From Arthrobacter sp. RIT-PI-e (GTDB lineage: Bacteria > Actinomycetota > Actinomycetes > Actinomycetales > Micrococcaceae), in contig NZ_LGIU01000043.1 in assembly GCF_001187915.1 (NCBI RefSeq), forward strand, positions 144,795 through 208,794: a stretch of 64,000 nt of DNA, read 5' to 3'. Position numbers and translations under genes: made by a program. The first letter of the stretch is position 1. Every line of letters starts with the position of its first letter. Under the pieces are notes generated by a model, which saw only the letters and a list, made by a program, of their open reading frames with translations, had not been told where the DNA came from and searched no databases. Below are positions 1-8,067 of this stretch, piece after piece.

Positions 1-449
1 CCACTGATCCCTCCTCGCTGCGGCCAGTACTCGAAGTACCTCATGCCGATCTCCACGAAGTCCTGGTTCAGCCGGCTGTCCGCGTCCATCATCAGCACGA
101 CGTCGTGCGGCTGGAGGTCCGGGAGCACCAGGGCGAGCCCCTGGTTGAGAGCACCCGCCTTCTTGGCGGCGTTGTCCCTGGTCTCCAGGACCTCCACCCC
201 CATGGCCCTGGCGATCTCCACCGTGCCGTCGCTGCAGTTGTCGGCCGCGACGATGATGTGGTCCGGTGCCTGGGTCTGGCGACGCAGGCTGTCGATCGTC
301 TGCGCGATCCCGATCTCCTCGTTGTGCGCAGGGATGATCGCGATGACCCGCGCGGGTGGTTGCTGCTCCCGGGCCTCCTGCAGCAGGGAACCCGGCGCCG
401 CCTCCTTCCCCGGTACCCCCGTACCGAGGATCTCGTCACTCAGGTGCAC
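1..449 (-). CDS. Family 2 glycosyltransferase, N-terminal part (runs off the window)
   Basis: The first 149 codons of a glycosyltransferase whose 3' end lies left of base 1. It shows the GT-A family 2 pattern: a first strand ending IIPAHNEE, then ADNCSDGT for nucleotide-sugar binding, then MMDADS with the metal-binding acidic residues. The start is GTG at 449, chosen because a GGAGG lies 7 bases upstream. About 30 residues precede the catalytic domain, and membrane helices may follow beyond the edge. Its nearness to the polysaccharide operon at 3.4 kb suggests a role in making a surface glycan. The substrate cannot be told. Confidence 0.85.
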   Translation of the reverse strand, partial: MHLSDEILGTGVPGKEAAPGSLLQEAREQQPPARVIAIIPAHNEEIGIAQTIDSLRRQTQAPDHIIVAADNCSDGTVEIARAMGVEVLETRDNAAKKAGALNQGLALVLPDLQPHDVVLMMDADSRLNQDFVEIGMRYFEYWPQRGGIS

Positions 450-946
450 GGCAGGCCTCCGTTCCGCCCGGAGGGGAGGAGCCCGGCATCCCGGGCGCCT
501 CGATGCAGCGGCCCCGGGCCGGTCCCGCGGACGAGGGACCTCGAATACGGTCGGGGATCGACGACGGCAGACAGGATGGCTGCTCCTCATGAGGTGAAGC
601 CGCGGGGTAGAAGCGCTCGCGACGGGGGTGGTCTTCCGGATGTGCGCAAGCGGGGCGCGAAGTGCTGTCCCCCGGTGGATCGTCACGAGGGCACAAGTAT
701 CCCCCCGGACGTGCGTACTCATTCAGGATGACTCCGGCACCGATCCCGTACACGAGTGAGGTGTACGCAAGATTCGAGAGGGAATACCTCACCGGGCGGT
801 AGGCACCACCTATGGACCACTTGACACCTGTCGGCGAGGAAGTGGGTGCGGGTCAGTGACACCGGGGATGAGCGCCGATCATCCCCGTCGGGGCGCCGAT
901 CCACCGCCAGTGCACCGACGTCGGGTGCAGGCTCGCGCCCCGGGGA
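450..946. other. Gene-free stretch upstream of the glycosyltransferase
   Basis: No reading frame here has convincing composition or a recognisable domain. The few open frames are Arg/Pro/Ser-rich and look like chance GC-rich frames. It must hold the promoter of the leftward glycosyltransferase, but I see no clear -35/-10 pair. Confidence 0.5.
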
Positions 947-977
947 ACCGGGCCGTGTGAATCATCACACACCCGGT
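947..977 (-). terminator. Hairpin downstream of the GAF gene
   Basis: The arms ACCGGG-cc-GTGTGA and TCACAC-a-CCCGGT close on an ATCA loop and lie 34 bases past the stop of the leftward GAF gene. The core TGTGA-ATCA-TCACA resembles a Crp/GlxR half-site pair but has 4 instead of 6 central bases, so a transcript-end hairpin is the better reading. Confidence 0.4.
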
Positions 978-1010
978 CCGGTCCCAGTGGGCCCCGGTGA
1001 CCGCACCCGG

Positions 1011-1556
1011 CTACGACCGCGCGTCGCCCACGTGGTTCAGCTCGAGTTCCGCCTCCCGGGCGAGATGCTCGAAGTACCGGTACTCACGCGGATCGAGTCC
1101 CCGTGGTTCCGTGCCGAGAAGGCAGAAGGTACCCACGAACCAGCCTCCGGGTCCCCGCAGGGGCACACCTGCGTAGAAGCGGAGGAAGGGTGCTCCGGTG
1201 ACGTACGGATTCCGTGCGAACCGCTCGTCCGCCAGCAGGTCCGGCACCACCAGCGGTTCCTCGCCCCGGATGGTCACGGTGCAGATCGAGACGTCCCGCG
1301 GGAGGTTCAGGGGCAGGGTGCCCGTGGAGGACTTGAGGTACTGCCGGTCGTCGGCGATCAGCGAGATGATCGAATCCATGACCCCGAACCGGTTCTGCGC
1401 CTCGCGGGTGAGGCGGTCGAAGCGCTCCTCCCGGCCGGAATCCAGCAACCCGCATCTCTCGACCGAACGGATCCGGTACCGCTCGGCCTCGTGGAACGCA
1501 CCGGTCCTGGGCGGTGCCGGCGAACTCCGGAGCTGCGCTGTGGGCACTGAAGTCAC
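1011..1556 (-). CDS. GAF-domain protein
   Basis: A stand-alone GAF sensor-type protein of about 181 residues. After a short linker, the fold runs from RYRIRSVERCGLLDSG through FDRLTREAQNRFGV and SIISLIADDRQYLKS to FYAGVPLRGPGGWFVGTFCLLG, a typical GAF order. No output domain (GGDEF, HTH, kinase) is attached, so it may bind a small molecule or act with a partner. The start is uncertain: GTG 1556 leaves about 26 residues before the domain, while ATG 1637 gives a longer Arg/Pro-rich N-terminus. Neither has a good ribosome site. Confidence 0.7.
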   Translation of the reverse strand: MTSVPTAQLRSSPAPPRTGAFHEAERYRIRSVERCGLLDSGREERFDRLTREAQNRFGVMDSIISLIADDRQYLKSSTGTLPLNLPRDVSICTVTIRGEEPLVVPDLLADERFARNPYVTGAPFLRFYAGVPLRGPGGWFVGTFCLLGTEPRGLDPREYRYFEHLAREAELELNHVGDARS

Positions 1557-1814
1557 TGGGTATGTCCGCTCGGGTGGAAGGTCGACGTCGTATCCGCACC
1601 GGAGGGGACGAACACCTCCATCCTGCCCGTCGGGCATCGTCCCGGACCGTCCCGGACCTCACCCCGACGTGAAACCTGCGGAGAACCTTCGTCCGGGCGT
1701 CGCCGACCTGCGCGGGGACGGCGGCGCGGGCGGGCGCCGAGCATCCTCGTCACCTCCCACGCGCGAGCCCGGGAGCGAGGACGGACAGGAGGCGGATCCT
1801 TCCGCCCCGGAGGG

Positions 1815-2990
1815 TCACCGTCCGCCACGCACCACCGGGGAGCAGCGCGAGCTGTCGCAGATCTGGTGGCGGACCGACGCCGTCCTCGTCGTCGTCGTGA
1901 AGCTCCCGGTGTTCTCGATGCTCCGCCGGACCCCGTTGCTCACCAGGGCCACGGTGGATCCCTTCGCCCCGGACCAGGTGAGCGTGGTCGTGATCGTGCC
2001 ACGGACCTTGGAGCTCTTCGAGGTGAGCTTGATGGGAGCGGGGACCGGCTTCGGCTTCGGGGGAACAGGCACCGCGGTCGGGACCGGAACCGGCTTCGGA
2101 GGAACAGGCACCGCGGTCGGGGCGGGCAGTGGACCTGCGACGGCGCCCGCGGGGGTGAAGGAGAAGTCGCGGACGACGACCTGCTCGGGCCTCACCCGTG
2201 CCGGGTCCCCCCCTCCACCTCCGGTGACCCAGAGGTTGAAGTGGACGGTCTCACGGGCCGGCGTCGGCACCTTCCCACCCTCCAGCACCGTGCGCTTGAG
2301 CAGCGGCCCGGAGGAGTCCTTCCCCGCGAAGGTCTCGAAGGTCAGCTTCCTCGGTTCCCACACCAGCCGGTGCGTGAGGACCGGGTGGTCGGTCACGTCG
2401 AAGACGGTGGTGTCGTTCCCCGCCCCCGGCGGGAGGCTCGCATCGAACCAGTAGCCGTGGCCCTGCGTGATGGGCCACTGCTGCTTGCCGGTTCCCCCAC
2501 CCCAGGCACTGGCCTCGCACAGGTCCACCTCGTTGTACCCGGGCGCCACCGAGGCGTCGTAGGTGAAGAGGCAACCCCACACCACTTCCTTCTGCAGGCT
2601 CGAGAGATCCTTCTCCACCGTGGTGCTGTAGGTGCCGTAGCCGAACCCGCGCCGGGTACTGATGAGTTCGGCACCCACGGGCGCCTGCCCGGTCGGGTTG
2701 GAGAGCGTCAACGTCACGTGACCGTTCGCATCGGGGTCGCCGACGTTCGCGGCGTCGAACTTCCCGTTGTAGTTCGGGCCGCCTCCGTACCGGCGCTTCT
2801 CCCAGTTGAAACCCTTCCAGGAGAAGTCGCCCGAGGGTCCTGGGTCCGCGATGACGGACGGCGTCTCGGCCGCGACACCGGGAGCCGGCACGAGGGCCCC
2901 CAGGAGCAGGGCCGCCAGAACCGTTCCGAGGGTCGTGCGGCGGAGGTGCGCCGCACGGCGTGGGGCGGCACGGACAGGTGTGACGGACAT
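1815..2990 (-). CDS. Secreted GH16-like beta-glucan hydrolase
   Basis: A 391-residue exported glycoside hydrolase. Residues 1-41 form a signal peptide (Arg-rich start, LAALLLGALV core, cleavage near VAA). Residues 55-320 resemble the family 16 jelly roll, with the catalytic pattern ExDxxE as EVDLCE at 154-159. A Pro/Val linker with a 13-residue repeat follows, then a small C-terminal beta domain with Ser/Thr runs and two cysteines. Family 16 enzymes cut beta-1,3 or mixed beta-1,3/1,4 glucans or galactans. ATG 2990 is chosen because GGAGG lies 8 bases upstream. It is divergent from the glycosyltransferase operon, so it may trim the polymer made there. Confidence 0.82.
   Translation of the reverse strand: MSVTPVRAAPRRAAHLRRTTLGTVLAALLLGALVPAPGVAAETPSVIADPGPSGDFSWKGFNWEKRRYGGGPNYNGKFDAANVGDPDANGHVTLTLSNPTGQAPVGAELISTRRGFGYGTYSTTVEKDLSSLQKEVVWGCLFTYDASVAPGYNEVDLCEASAWGGGTGKQQWPITQGHGYWFDASLPPGAGNDTTVFDVTDHPVLTHRLVWEPRKLTFETFAGKDSSGPLLKRTVLEGGKVPTPARETVHFNLWVTGGGGGDPARVRPEQVVVRDFSFTPAGAVAGPLPAPTAVPVPPKPVPVPTAVPVPPKPKPVPAPIKLTSKSSKVRGTITTTLTWSGAKGSTVALVSNGVRRSIENTGSFTTTTRTASVRHQICDSSRCSPVVRGGR
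2062..2121. repeat. Direct repeat in the GH16 linker
   Basis: Two 21-base copies (2062-2082 and 2101-2121) spaced 39 bases apart encode the repeated Pro-Val linker. The period is exactly 13 codons, so slippage of a unit would keep the frame. Confidence 0.7.
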
Positions 2991-3361
2991 GGCAGGAACC
3001 TCCACTGTTCGGTAGCCCGGCGAACCGCGAGGGTCCCGTGGCTTTGCGTCCCCGGTTCGCACCGGGTTTGCCCTTGTCGACGAGCACGTGCCCGGCGGGG
3101 ACCGGCGAACCTGCTCGAGGCGGTCGCCGGGCTTCCCATGGTGCCGCACCGCGATCGGACGCGAACCGCCGACAGGCACAACAATTCGTCAGGATTGCCG
3201 CATTCGAACCGCAGGCGCCATTTCGTATCGTCGCTCGGGTACCTTGAATCCAAGCTCGGTGGTCCTCTCGGACCCGGTGAGTGTCTCAGTGCTGCCGACC
3301 CGGCGCATACAAGTCACCGAAGCGCCGTCGTGCGCGAGTTGGAAGTGGAGAGTGCTGGAGC
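2991..3361. other. Divergent control region between GH16 and the polysaccharide operon
   Basis: A 371-base gap between two divergent genes, with a patch of lower GC around 3176-3240. It should hold promoters for both directions. I see no convincing hexamer pair, operator palindrome or small gene. Confidence 0.45.
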
Positions 3362-5473
3362 ATGACTGCGCCGTCCCAGGGGGGACCTCCCGCGAACGAA
3401 CAGCACCCGGCGTCGAACGGCTCGGTGACAGGACGGATGCTCCTCATCCGGGGAATCGTCCTCGTGACGGCGATCCTGGGCACCAACTACGTCGTGTGGC
3501 GTTGGCTCTACTCCATCAACTGGGACGCCTGGTGGATCGCCATCCCGCTGGTGCTGGCCGAGACGTACTCGCTGGTCGACTCCCTCCTGTTCGGCTTCAC
3601 CGTGTGGCGGCTCAAGAAACGGGAGCCGCCCGAGGCTCCCGAGGGCCTCACCGTGGACGTCTTCATCACCACCTACAACGAACCGCTCGACCTCGTGCTC
3701 ACCACGGCGCGGGCCGCCAAGGCCATCCGGTACCCGCACCGGACCTACATCCTCGACGACGGCAACCGCGCCGAGGTCCGCGCCGCCGCCGAGGCGGAGG
3801 GCATCGACTGGATCACCCGCTCCGCCGACTGGAAGAACATGCCGCGGCATGCGAAGGCCGGCAATCTGAACAACGCCCTGGCCTCGACGGACGGCGAGTT
3901 CCTCGTGATCCTCGACGCGGACCAGATCCCGGACCCCGAGATCCTCCACAGGACGCTCGGGTACTTCACGAACGAGAAGATGGCACTGGTCCAGACGCCC
4001 CAGGTGTTCGTCAACGTTCCGGACTCGGACCCGCTCGGCAGCCAGGCACCGCTGTTCTACGGGCCCATCCAGCAGGGCAAGGACGGCTGGAACGCGGCAT
4101 TCTTCTGTGGTTCGAACGCCATCATCCGCCGCGAGGCCCTCATGCAACTCGGCGTCACGCGCTACGTGACGGAGATCGAACTGGCCCTCCACAAGGCACT
4201 GAAGACATCCGACAAGGTCATCGCGAAGGCGAAGAAGGGCCTCGGCAAGGACAACGACCGGGTGTCGGACGCCCTCGACCTCGTGACGAAGGACCTGCGG
4301 AGGGTACGGCGCCGCCTGCAGAAGGGGCACGGCATCTCGGAGGTAACCTACGAGTTCCAGCAGCGGATGACGTCCATCACCCGGTTGCTCGTCGCTGCGG
4401 ACATCGCGGCGTTCCACGAGGACCTCGCCTCGCTCGGCGACCTCTCGTCCCTCGAGGACCTCGGCCTCACCGGACTCGACGCCGGACTGCAGGACGCCGC
4501 GGTCTCGGCCCCCGGTCTGGCCGTCGTCGGCGATGCCGCCCTCGATCAGCTCGCGCAGCGCGCGTGGTCGCCACTCGCCGCGATCGACGCCGTCCGCGTC
4601 CTCATCGAATCGGTCAACGCGGACCGCAGCGGGGAGGCGCAGGCCGTGATGCCGATGGCCACCATCTCCGTCACCGAGGACATGGCCACCTGCATGCGCC
4701 TGCACTCCCTCGGGTGGGAATCCGCCTACCACCACGAGAAGCTCGCCGACGGCCTGGCACCCGAGGACCTGAACTCCATGCTGACGCAGCGCCTCCGGTG
4801 GGCACAGGGAACCATCCAGGTCATGTTCCGGGAGAACCCCTTCGCACAGAAGGGGCTGACGTTCGCCCAGAAGCTCATGTACTGGGCCACGATGTGGAGC
4901 TACTTCTCCGGCTTCACCGCCCTCGTCTACCTCGCGGCGCCCATCATCTACCTGATCTTCGGCATCCTCCCCGTCGACTCCATCAGCATCGAGTTCTTCG
5001 CACGGTTGATCCCGTTCCTCGTGGTGAACCAGCTGCTCTTCGCGATCGTGGGCAAGGGCACCAGGACCTGGCGCGGCCAGCAGTACTCGCTGGCACTGTT
5101 CCCGGTCTGGATCCGCTCGGTCACCTCGGCCTTCGGCAATGTCTACCTGGGGAGGAGCCTGGACTTCGCCGTCACCCCGAAGACCCTGCAGCAGGACGCA
5201 CAACTGCGCTGGGACCTGGTCAAACCGCAGCTCTGGGCCATGGGCCTGCTGGTGGCGGCCACCGTCATCGGCCTCGTCCGTCTCGCGGTGGGGCAGGCGG
5301 ACGTCCTCGGGACGTCGATCAACATCGTCTGGGTCGTCTTCGACCTCCTGATCTTCAGCGTCGTCGTCGAGGCCGTGCGGTACCGCGGCTACGAGCACTA
5401 CCAGACCGACATCGCCGCCGCGAAGTCGCGACAGGAGAGACGACAGGAGAAACGACGGGAGGGAGGGCGATGA
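3362..5473 (+). CDS. Cellulose-synthase-like processive glycosyltransferase
   Basis: A 703-residue membrane glycosyltransferase of family 2 that should polymerise a beta-linked polysaccharide and pass it through the membrane. Two helices lie near residues 27-80. The catalytic domain has the four processive motifs: DDG at 132-134, DAD at 185-187, TED at 438-440 and QRLRW at 476-480, followed by about five helices. Odd: about 165 mostly helical, charged residues (roughly 270-435) sit between FFCGSN and TED, where family members usually have only a few tens. There is no PilZ domain. ATG 3362 is preferred over upstream in-frame starts that add Arg/Cys-rich residues. It overlaps the next gene by ATGA. 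Confidence 0.9.
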   Translation: MTAPSQGGPPANEQHPASNGSVTGRMLLIRGIVLVTAILGTNYVVWRWLYSINWDAWWIAIPLVLAETYSLVDSLLFGFTVWRLKKREPPEAPEGLTVDVFITTYNEPLDLVLTTARAAKAIRYPHRTYILDDGNRAEVRAAAEAEGIDWITRSADWKNMPRHAKAGNLNNALASTDGEFLVILDADQIPDPEILHRTLGYFTNEKMALVQTPQVFVNVPDSDPLGSQAPLFYGPIQQGKDGWNAAFFCGSNAIIRREALMQLGVTRYVTEIELALHKALKTSDKVIAKAKKGLGKDNDRVSDALDLVTKDLRRVRRRLQKGHGISEVTYEFQQRMTSITRLLVAADIAAFHEDLASLGDLSSLEDLGLTGLDAGLQDAAVSAPGLAVVGDAALDQLAQRAWSPLAAIDAVRVLIESVNADRSGEAQAVMPMATISVTEDMATCMRLHSLGWESAYHHEKLADGLAPEDLNSMLTQRLRWAQGTIQVMFRENPFAQKGLTFAQKLMYWATMWSYFSGFTALVYLAAPIIYLIFGILPVDSISIEFFARLIPFLVVNQLLFAIVGKGTRTWRGQQYSLALFPVWIRSVTSAFGNVYLGRSLDFAVTPKTLQQDAQLRWDLVKPQLWAMGLLVAATVIGLVRLAVGQADVLGTSINIVWVVFDLLIFSVVVEAVRYRGYEHYQTDIAAAKSRQERRQEKRREGGR

Positions 5474-6948
5474 GCCGGGGGCTCCGCGGCACCCGGGCGG
5501 CCATCGTGCTCCTGCTCGTCACCCTGGTCACCCTGCTGGTCGGGCTGCCGGCCGGAGCAGCACCGGCGCAGGCGGCCCCGCCCGCGCCCACCACCGCGGT
5601 CCGGACCGACGAACCCCCGCTCCCCGATCCCACCGCGCTCACCGACGGCCGGTACTTCGGCCCGGAGCTCGACTGGTCCGCGAGCAGTGCCGGCGCCTAC
5701 ACCGACCGCGCAGGGATCACCCCGTCGGTGTTCAGCCGCCCGTTCCCCTACCCGCTCGATGCCGCCGCCGAACGCGACCTCGTCGACCTCGCGCGGCAGC
5801 AGTCCCGGCTCGGAGCCGTCGCAGTACTGACCCTCGAGCCGTCGGGCCCCCTCGAGGAGCTCACGACGGACGACGCCGAGCAGCTGGCGTCCACCCTGGC
5901 CCGCGTGGGCGGGGACTTCCGCACGGCATTCTTCATCCGCTTCGCACCGGAGATGAACGGCACGTGGGTGGACTGGGGGCAGCAGCCCGACACCTACGTG
6001 GATGCGTTCGCCACCGTCGCGGACGCCGTGCACGAGCAGGTGCCGACGGCCGCCATGGTGTGGGCGCCGTCGTACGCCGCCGGGTACCCGTTCACCGAGG
6101 CGTACGGTGCGGTGGAAGGGCTGGACGCGGGCAGCGTCACCGCACTGGACACGAACGGCAACGGCCTGATCGACGCGGGCGACGACCCGTACGCCCCGTA
6201 CTACCCGGGCGACGACGCCGTGGACTGGGTGGGCCTGTCCATGTACCACTTCGGGAGCTACGTACAGGGCGCCACCACCAGCGCCGACGGCACGCGCGAG
6301 TACTCCGGGGCCATCACCACCTCGGTGCTGCCGGAGCCGGACAAGTTCACCGACCAGCTTGCCGGCACCTACGGCATGGCCCCGGGGGCGCCGCGCATCG
6401 ACTTCGCGAAGGAGTACGGAGCGGACCGGGGCAACCGGATGATCGTCCAGACGGCCGCGCTCTTCGACCCGGAGGACCAGGAGAGCGCTCCCGAGGCGGA
6501 GATCAAGGAGGCCTGGCTGGACCAGCTGTTCGATCCCGCGCTCGCCGAGGAGTACCCCGAGATCGGGATGGTGGTCTGGCTGGAGGCCGCCCGCCCCGAG
6601 CCGGAGGCCGGCGGGAACACCGTGGACTGGGGCCTCCTGACGGACGCGGCGGCGACGGCGGCACTCCGGGACACGGTGCACGACTTCACCGGCCTGCAGC
6701 TCGGCCCCGTCACCGAGGGGATCACGCAGGAGGACGCGAACAGCTCCACGGCCCAGGGGGGGGAGACGAGCGGTGGCACGAACGAGGCCATGAACTGGCT
6801 CGTGGCCTCGGGGTCGGCGTGGCAGGTCCCCTACCCCGGGCCGCCCGGGCGCGCCGCTTCCTGCCGCAGTGGCGCTCCCCCGCCGAGAACAACCCCCGTG
6901 ACATGCGCCTGGACCTGCTGCGCGGCTGGATCATCACCGCCGTGGTGA
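5470..6948 (+). CDS. Secreted GH26-like glycosidase, probably frameshifted at its 3' end
   Basis: A signal peptide (residues 1-36, cleavage near AQA) is followed by a barrel domain resembling family 26 mannanases and related beta-glycanases. The general acid lies in RFAPEMNGTW (E161), with WAPSY at 198-202 and a possible nucleophile in AKEYG (E315). A calcium-loop-like DTNGNGLID lies near 227-235. The start overlaps the glycosyltransferase stop (ATGA) with GGAGGG just upstream. After a G8 run at 6756-6763 the frame loses sensible composition. One extra G would join this frame to the OpgC gene and give an 862-residue fusion. As written the protein is 492 residues with a spurious tail. Confidence 0.75.
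   Translation: MSRGLRGTRAAIVLLLVTLVTLLVGLPAGAAPAQAAPPAPTTAVRTDEPPLPDPTALTDGRYFGPELDWSASSAGAYTDRAGITPSVFSRPFPYPLDAAAERDLVDLARQQSRLGAVAVLTLEPSGPLEELTTDDAEQLASTLARVGGDFRTAFFIRFAPEMNGTWVDWGQQPDTYVDAFATVADAVHEQVPTAAMVWAPSYAAGYPFTEAYGAVEGLDAGSVTALDTNGNGLIDAGDDPYAPYYPGDDAVDWVGLSMYHFGSYVQGATTSADGTREYSGAITTSVLPEPDKFTDQLAGTYGMAPGAPRIDFAKEYGADRGNRMIVQTAALFDPEDQESAPEAEIKEAWLDQLFDPALAEEYPEIGMVVWLEAARPEPEAGGNTVDWGLLTDAAATAALRDTVHDFTGLQLGPVTEGITQEDANSSTAQGGETSGGTNEAMNWLVASGSAWQVPYPGPPGRAASCRSGAPPPRTTPVTCAWTCCAAGSSPPW
6756..6763. repeat. G8 run at the GH26/OpgC frame change
   Basis: Eight G residues inside the 3' end of the GH26-like gene. Adding one G makes the frame run without a stop into the OpgC frame; removing one leads to a TGA within about 12 codons. 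Confidence 0.8.
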
Positions 6949-8057
6949 TCACGCACATCGAGGTGGCCGGGCCGTGGTCCTTCATCGCCCTGAACCTCGT
7001 GGGAGCCATCACCGGGGCCGAACTGTTCGTGATCCTCTCGGGGGTGGTCATGGGCATGGTGTACCCGATCGCCGTCCGCAAACTGGGGTCGGGAGCAGCG
7101 GCGAAGGGCACCGTCAGACGCGCGGTGCGCCTGTACCTGACGGCTCTCGGCGTCGTGATCACGGTGTACCTGCTCTCCCTGGTGCCGTTCATCGACGCCT
7201 CCGTGATCACCACGTTCACCGATCGCGGGACGGGGGACACCGGGATCGGCGCAGCGGGCCGCGTGTACGACCTGTACCCCAACGCGGCCAGGCTCTTCGA
7301 CTACCCGCCGCCCGGGTACGCGATCCGCGACCTGCTGCTGCTGAACATGGGCCCGTGGACGTTCAACATCATGGGGCTGTTCGTGGTGCTGACCCTCACC
7401 GTCCCGGTGCTCGTGGAACTGCTGCGGAGGAAGCTGTGGTGGCTCCTGCTGGTGGTCAGCTGGGCGCTGTACCTGGTGGACTCCGTGCTCCACGTCCGTG
7501 TGATCGACGCGCAGTTCCAGGACGTCTTCCCGCTGCTGACCTGGCAGGTGGTCTTCGTGCACGGAGTGGTGATCGGCTTCTACCGCCGCAGGATCATCGA
7601 CACGCTCAGCAGTCTCCGGGGCAAGATCCTCATCGGCGTCCTGGCAGGGATCTACGCGCTGGGGCTGGGGCTCCTGTGGCTGGACGCGACCCTCGGGCTG
7701 CAGCTGCCCTTCATCCCCGACGGCGCCTACGAGGACCTGTACGACGCCGGGTACGTGCGCGTGTTCCTGCAACCGGGCCGGCTGATCGACCTCGCGTTCT
7801 TCGTCGTGGCCGCGCACATCATCCTGACCTGCTTCTGGAAACCGGTGGAGCGGATGGTGGGGTGGCTCTACATCCCCCTGGGCCAGGCGAGCCTCTACGT
7901 GTTCATCGTCCACGTGTTCTTCGTGCTGGCCGTGGGCAACATCCCCGGACTGGACCGCACCAGCTTCTGGCAGGGCCTGCTGGTCCACACCGTGGTGACG
8001 CTGCTCATCTGGGTCATGGTGCGCAGGAAGTTCCTGTTCTCCGTGATCCCGAGCTGA
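6903..8057 (+). CDS. OpgC-family membrane acyltransferase
   Basis: An integral membrane protein of at least 384 residues with about ten hydrophobic segments. It begins with the family hallmark MRLDLLRGW and contains AITGAELFVILSGVVMGMVYP. OpgC-type enzymes of the acyltransferase-3 superfamily transfer succinyl groups to periplasmic or exported glucans. Here the likely acceptor is the polymer of the upstream glycosyltransferase. ATG 6903 has no ribosome site and overlaps the GH26 frame by 46 bases. In-frame coding sense extends upstream (ARRFLPQWRSPAENNPRD), so the true start is earlier, possibly as the C-terminal half of a fusion with the GH26-like protein. Confidence 0.8.
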   Translation: MRLDLLRGWIITAVVITHIEVAGPWSFIALNLVGAITGAELFVILSGVVMGMVYPIAVRKLGSGAAAKGTVRRAVRLYLTALGVVITVYLLSLVPFIDASVITTFTDRGTGDTGIGAAGRVYDLYPNAARLFDYPPPGYAIRDLLLLNMGPWTFNIMGLFVVLTLTVPVLVELLRRKLWWLLLVVSWALYLVDSVLHVRVIDAQFQDVFPLLTWQVVFVHGVVIGFYRRRIIDTLSSLRGKILIGVLAGIYALGLGLLWLDATLGLQLPFIPDGAYEDLYDAGYVRVFLQPGRLIDLAFFVVAAHIILTCFWKPVERMVGWLYIPLGQASLYVFIVHVFFVLAVGNIPGLDRTSFWQGLLVHTVVTLLIWVMVRRKFLFSVIPS

Positions 8058-8067
8058 CCGCCGGGAC

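Noticed and set aside
436..792. Possible small gene on the minus strand in the left gap
   Set aside because: The first 30 residues look plausible but the rest is Pro/Arg/Ser-rich without any family pattern, and it overlaps the start of the glycosyltransferase.
955..970. Crp/GlxR-like palindrome
   Set aside because: Only 4 bases separate the half-sites instead of 6, and it is embedded in a larger stem just past a stop codon, so a hairpin is more likely.
3314..5398. Long antisense frame opposite the glycosyltransferase
   Set aside because: It is a shadow caused by high GC codon use: no domain, Asp/Val/Glu-rich repeats, no ribosome site.
3088..5469. Long open frame on the plus strand reading through the glycosyltransferase region in another frame and into the GH26-like gene
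   Set aside because: Its composition is Arg/Pro/Gly-rich and it overlaps a gene with clear motifs. Only the part after 5470 is coding.
6756..6763. Programmed -1/+1 ribosomal frameshift at G8
   Set aside because: Not excluded, but two other genes in the window break in the same way at G/C runs, so a missing base is the simpler explanation.
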